DNA of 21,757 bases from Methanomicrobiales archaeon (GTDB taxonomy: Archaea > Halobacteriota > Methanomicrobia > Methanomicrobiales > Methanospirillaceae), in assembly GCA_012520015.1 (NCBI GenBank), contig JAAYPD010000379.1, positions 1 through 21,757 of the forward strand. Direction: 5' to 3'. The position numbers and the translations under genes are program-made. Below are positions 21,412 through 21,757 of this stretch, in pieces. Each line of letters starts with the position of its first letter. Position 1 is the first letter of the stretch. The notes below the pieces were generated by a model. It saw nothing but the letters and a program-made list of their open reading frames with translations. It was not told where the DNA came from and made no database searches.

Positions 21412-21757
21412 ATGGTCCCGGTTTTACTTTTGGTTCTCCTTGCTGCTTCGGTCCTGATATCCCCGGTATGTGCCCAGGAACAGTGGATGTCATACTCGAG
21501 CTTTGGTCCTTCATATGTAAGTGACACCATCCCTGATACCTTGTTGCCAGGCCAGTCATATCCGGTTGTGGTAACTTTCCGCAATACTGGCCTTGTCAGC
21601 TGGCAGGATGAGATGAGGAGGATAGGCCTTTTGTATGAAGGGGACATGACAAAAGTTACTGCAATCCCAGCTTTTGTCGAAATTGCCCGCAACTTAAACA
21701 TTACTCCTGGTAAACAAGCACATTTTGGCCTTACGCTACTGCCTGTAGGCATTCCAG
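21412..21757 (+). CDS. secreted protein with the same Ig-like module as the preceding gene, 3' end outside window
   Basis: The frame is open from ATG 21412 to the window end (115 complete codons). It starts with a signal peptide of about 22 residues (VPVLLLVLLAASVLISPV, then CAQ). The mature part reads SDTIPDTLLPGQSYPVVVTF and RNTGLVSW, followed by RRIGLLYEGD. Position for position this matches the ectodomain of the upstream pseudokinase (SDTIPSTM..GSSY.VV..F.N.G.VSW and FGLLYQG), so the two are tandem paralogues in this domain. Whether a PEGA, membrane or kinase part follows cannot be seen. The function is unknown, with a surface or extracellular location likely. Confidence 0.75.
   Translation, partial: MVPVLLLVLLAASVLISPVCAQEQWMSYSSFGPSYVSDTIPDTLLPGQSYPVVVTFRNTGLVSWQDEMRRIGLLYEGDMTKVTAIPAFVEIARNLNITPGKQAHFGLTLLPVGIP

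Noticed and set aside
1..21757. Mobile elements, CRISPR arrays, tRNA or rRNA genes
   Set aside because: I saw no transposase, no regularly spaced direct repeats and no tRNA or rRNA consensus sequence on either strand.

Overview
The window comes from a hydrogenotrophic methanogenic archaeon, most likely of the order Methanomicrobiales and probably close to Methanospirillum. Three things point there: two enzymes of the tetrahydromethanopterin C1 pathway (Mer and Mtd), the euryarchaeal order of a large ribosomal protein cluster with archaea-only proteins (L32e, L19e, S4e, RNase P protein Rpp29, archaeal adenylate kinase), and archaeal BRE/TATA promoters. The genus is inferred from general resemblance, not from a search.

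Positions 1-4356 hold independently transcribed genes. In order they are the 5' part of a non-canonical FtsZ/tubulin-like gene (minus strand), mer (plus), a GalT-like nucleotidylyltransferase (plus), mtd (minus) and, divergent from mtd, a Tfx-type helix-turn-helix regulator that is probably translated from a leaderless message. Mer and Mtd catalyse consecutive F420-dependent steps: Mtd reduces methenyl-H4MPT to methylene-H4MPT and Mer reduces that to methyl-H4MPT.

Positions 4357-4836 contain no convincing gene but have a strong BRE/TATA and then about 430 bases packed with inverted repeats. No oligo-T terminator and no second clear promoter separate them from rpl3. This is either a very long structured leader of the ribosomal operon or an unrecognised stable RNA. 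It is the best candidate here for something undescribed.

Positions 4837-19241 form one tightly packed operon: rpl3-rpl4-rpl23-rpl2-rps19-rpl22-rps3-rpl29-rnp1-rps17-rpl14-rpl24-rps4e-rpl5-rps14-rps8-rpl6-rpl32e-rpl19e-rpl18-rps5-rpl30-rpl15-secY-adkA-DUF106(EMC3/Oxa1-like)-cmk. Genes overlap by 1-4 bases or are separated by at most 22. The operon joins ribosome assembly, RNase P, membrane protein insertion and nucleotide monophosphate kinases.

Positions 19242-21757 look accessory. An 11-bp inverted repeat lies at the end of cmk. It is followed by a large membrane protein with a signal peptide, an Ig-like (NBR1/CARDB-like) ectodomain, a PEGA domain, one membrane helix and a protein-kinase fold whose HRD and DFG aspartates are both replaced, which makes it a predicted pseudokinase. 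Next comes the start of a second secreted protein with the same ectodomain module, cut by the window end.
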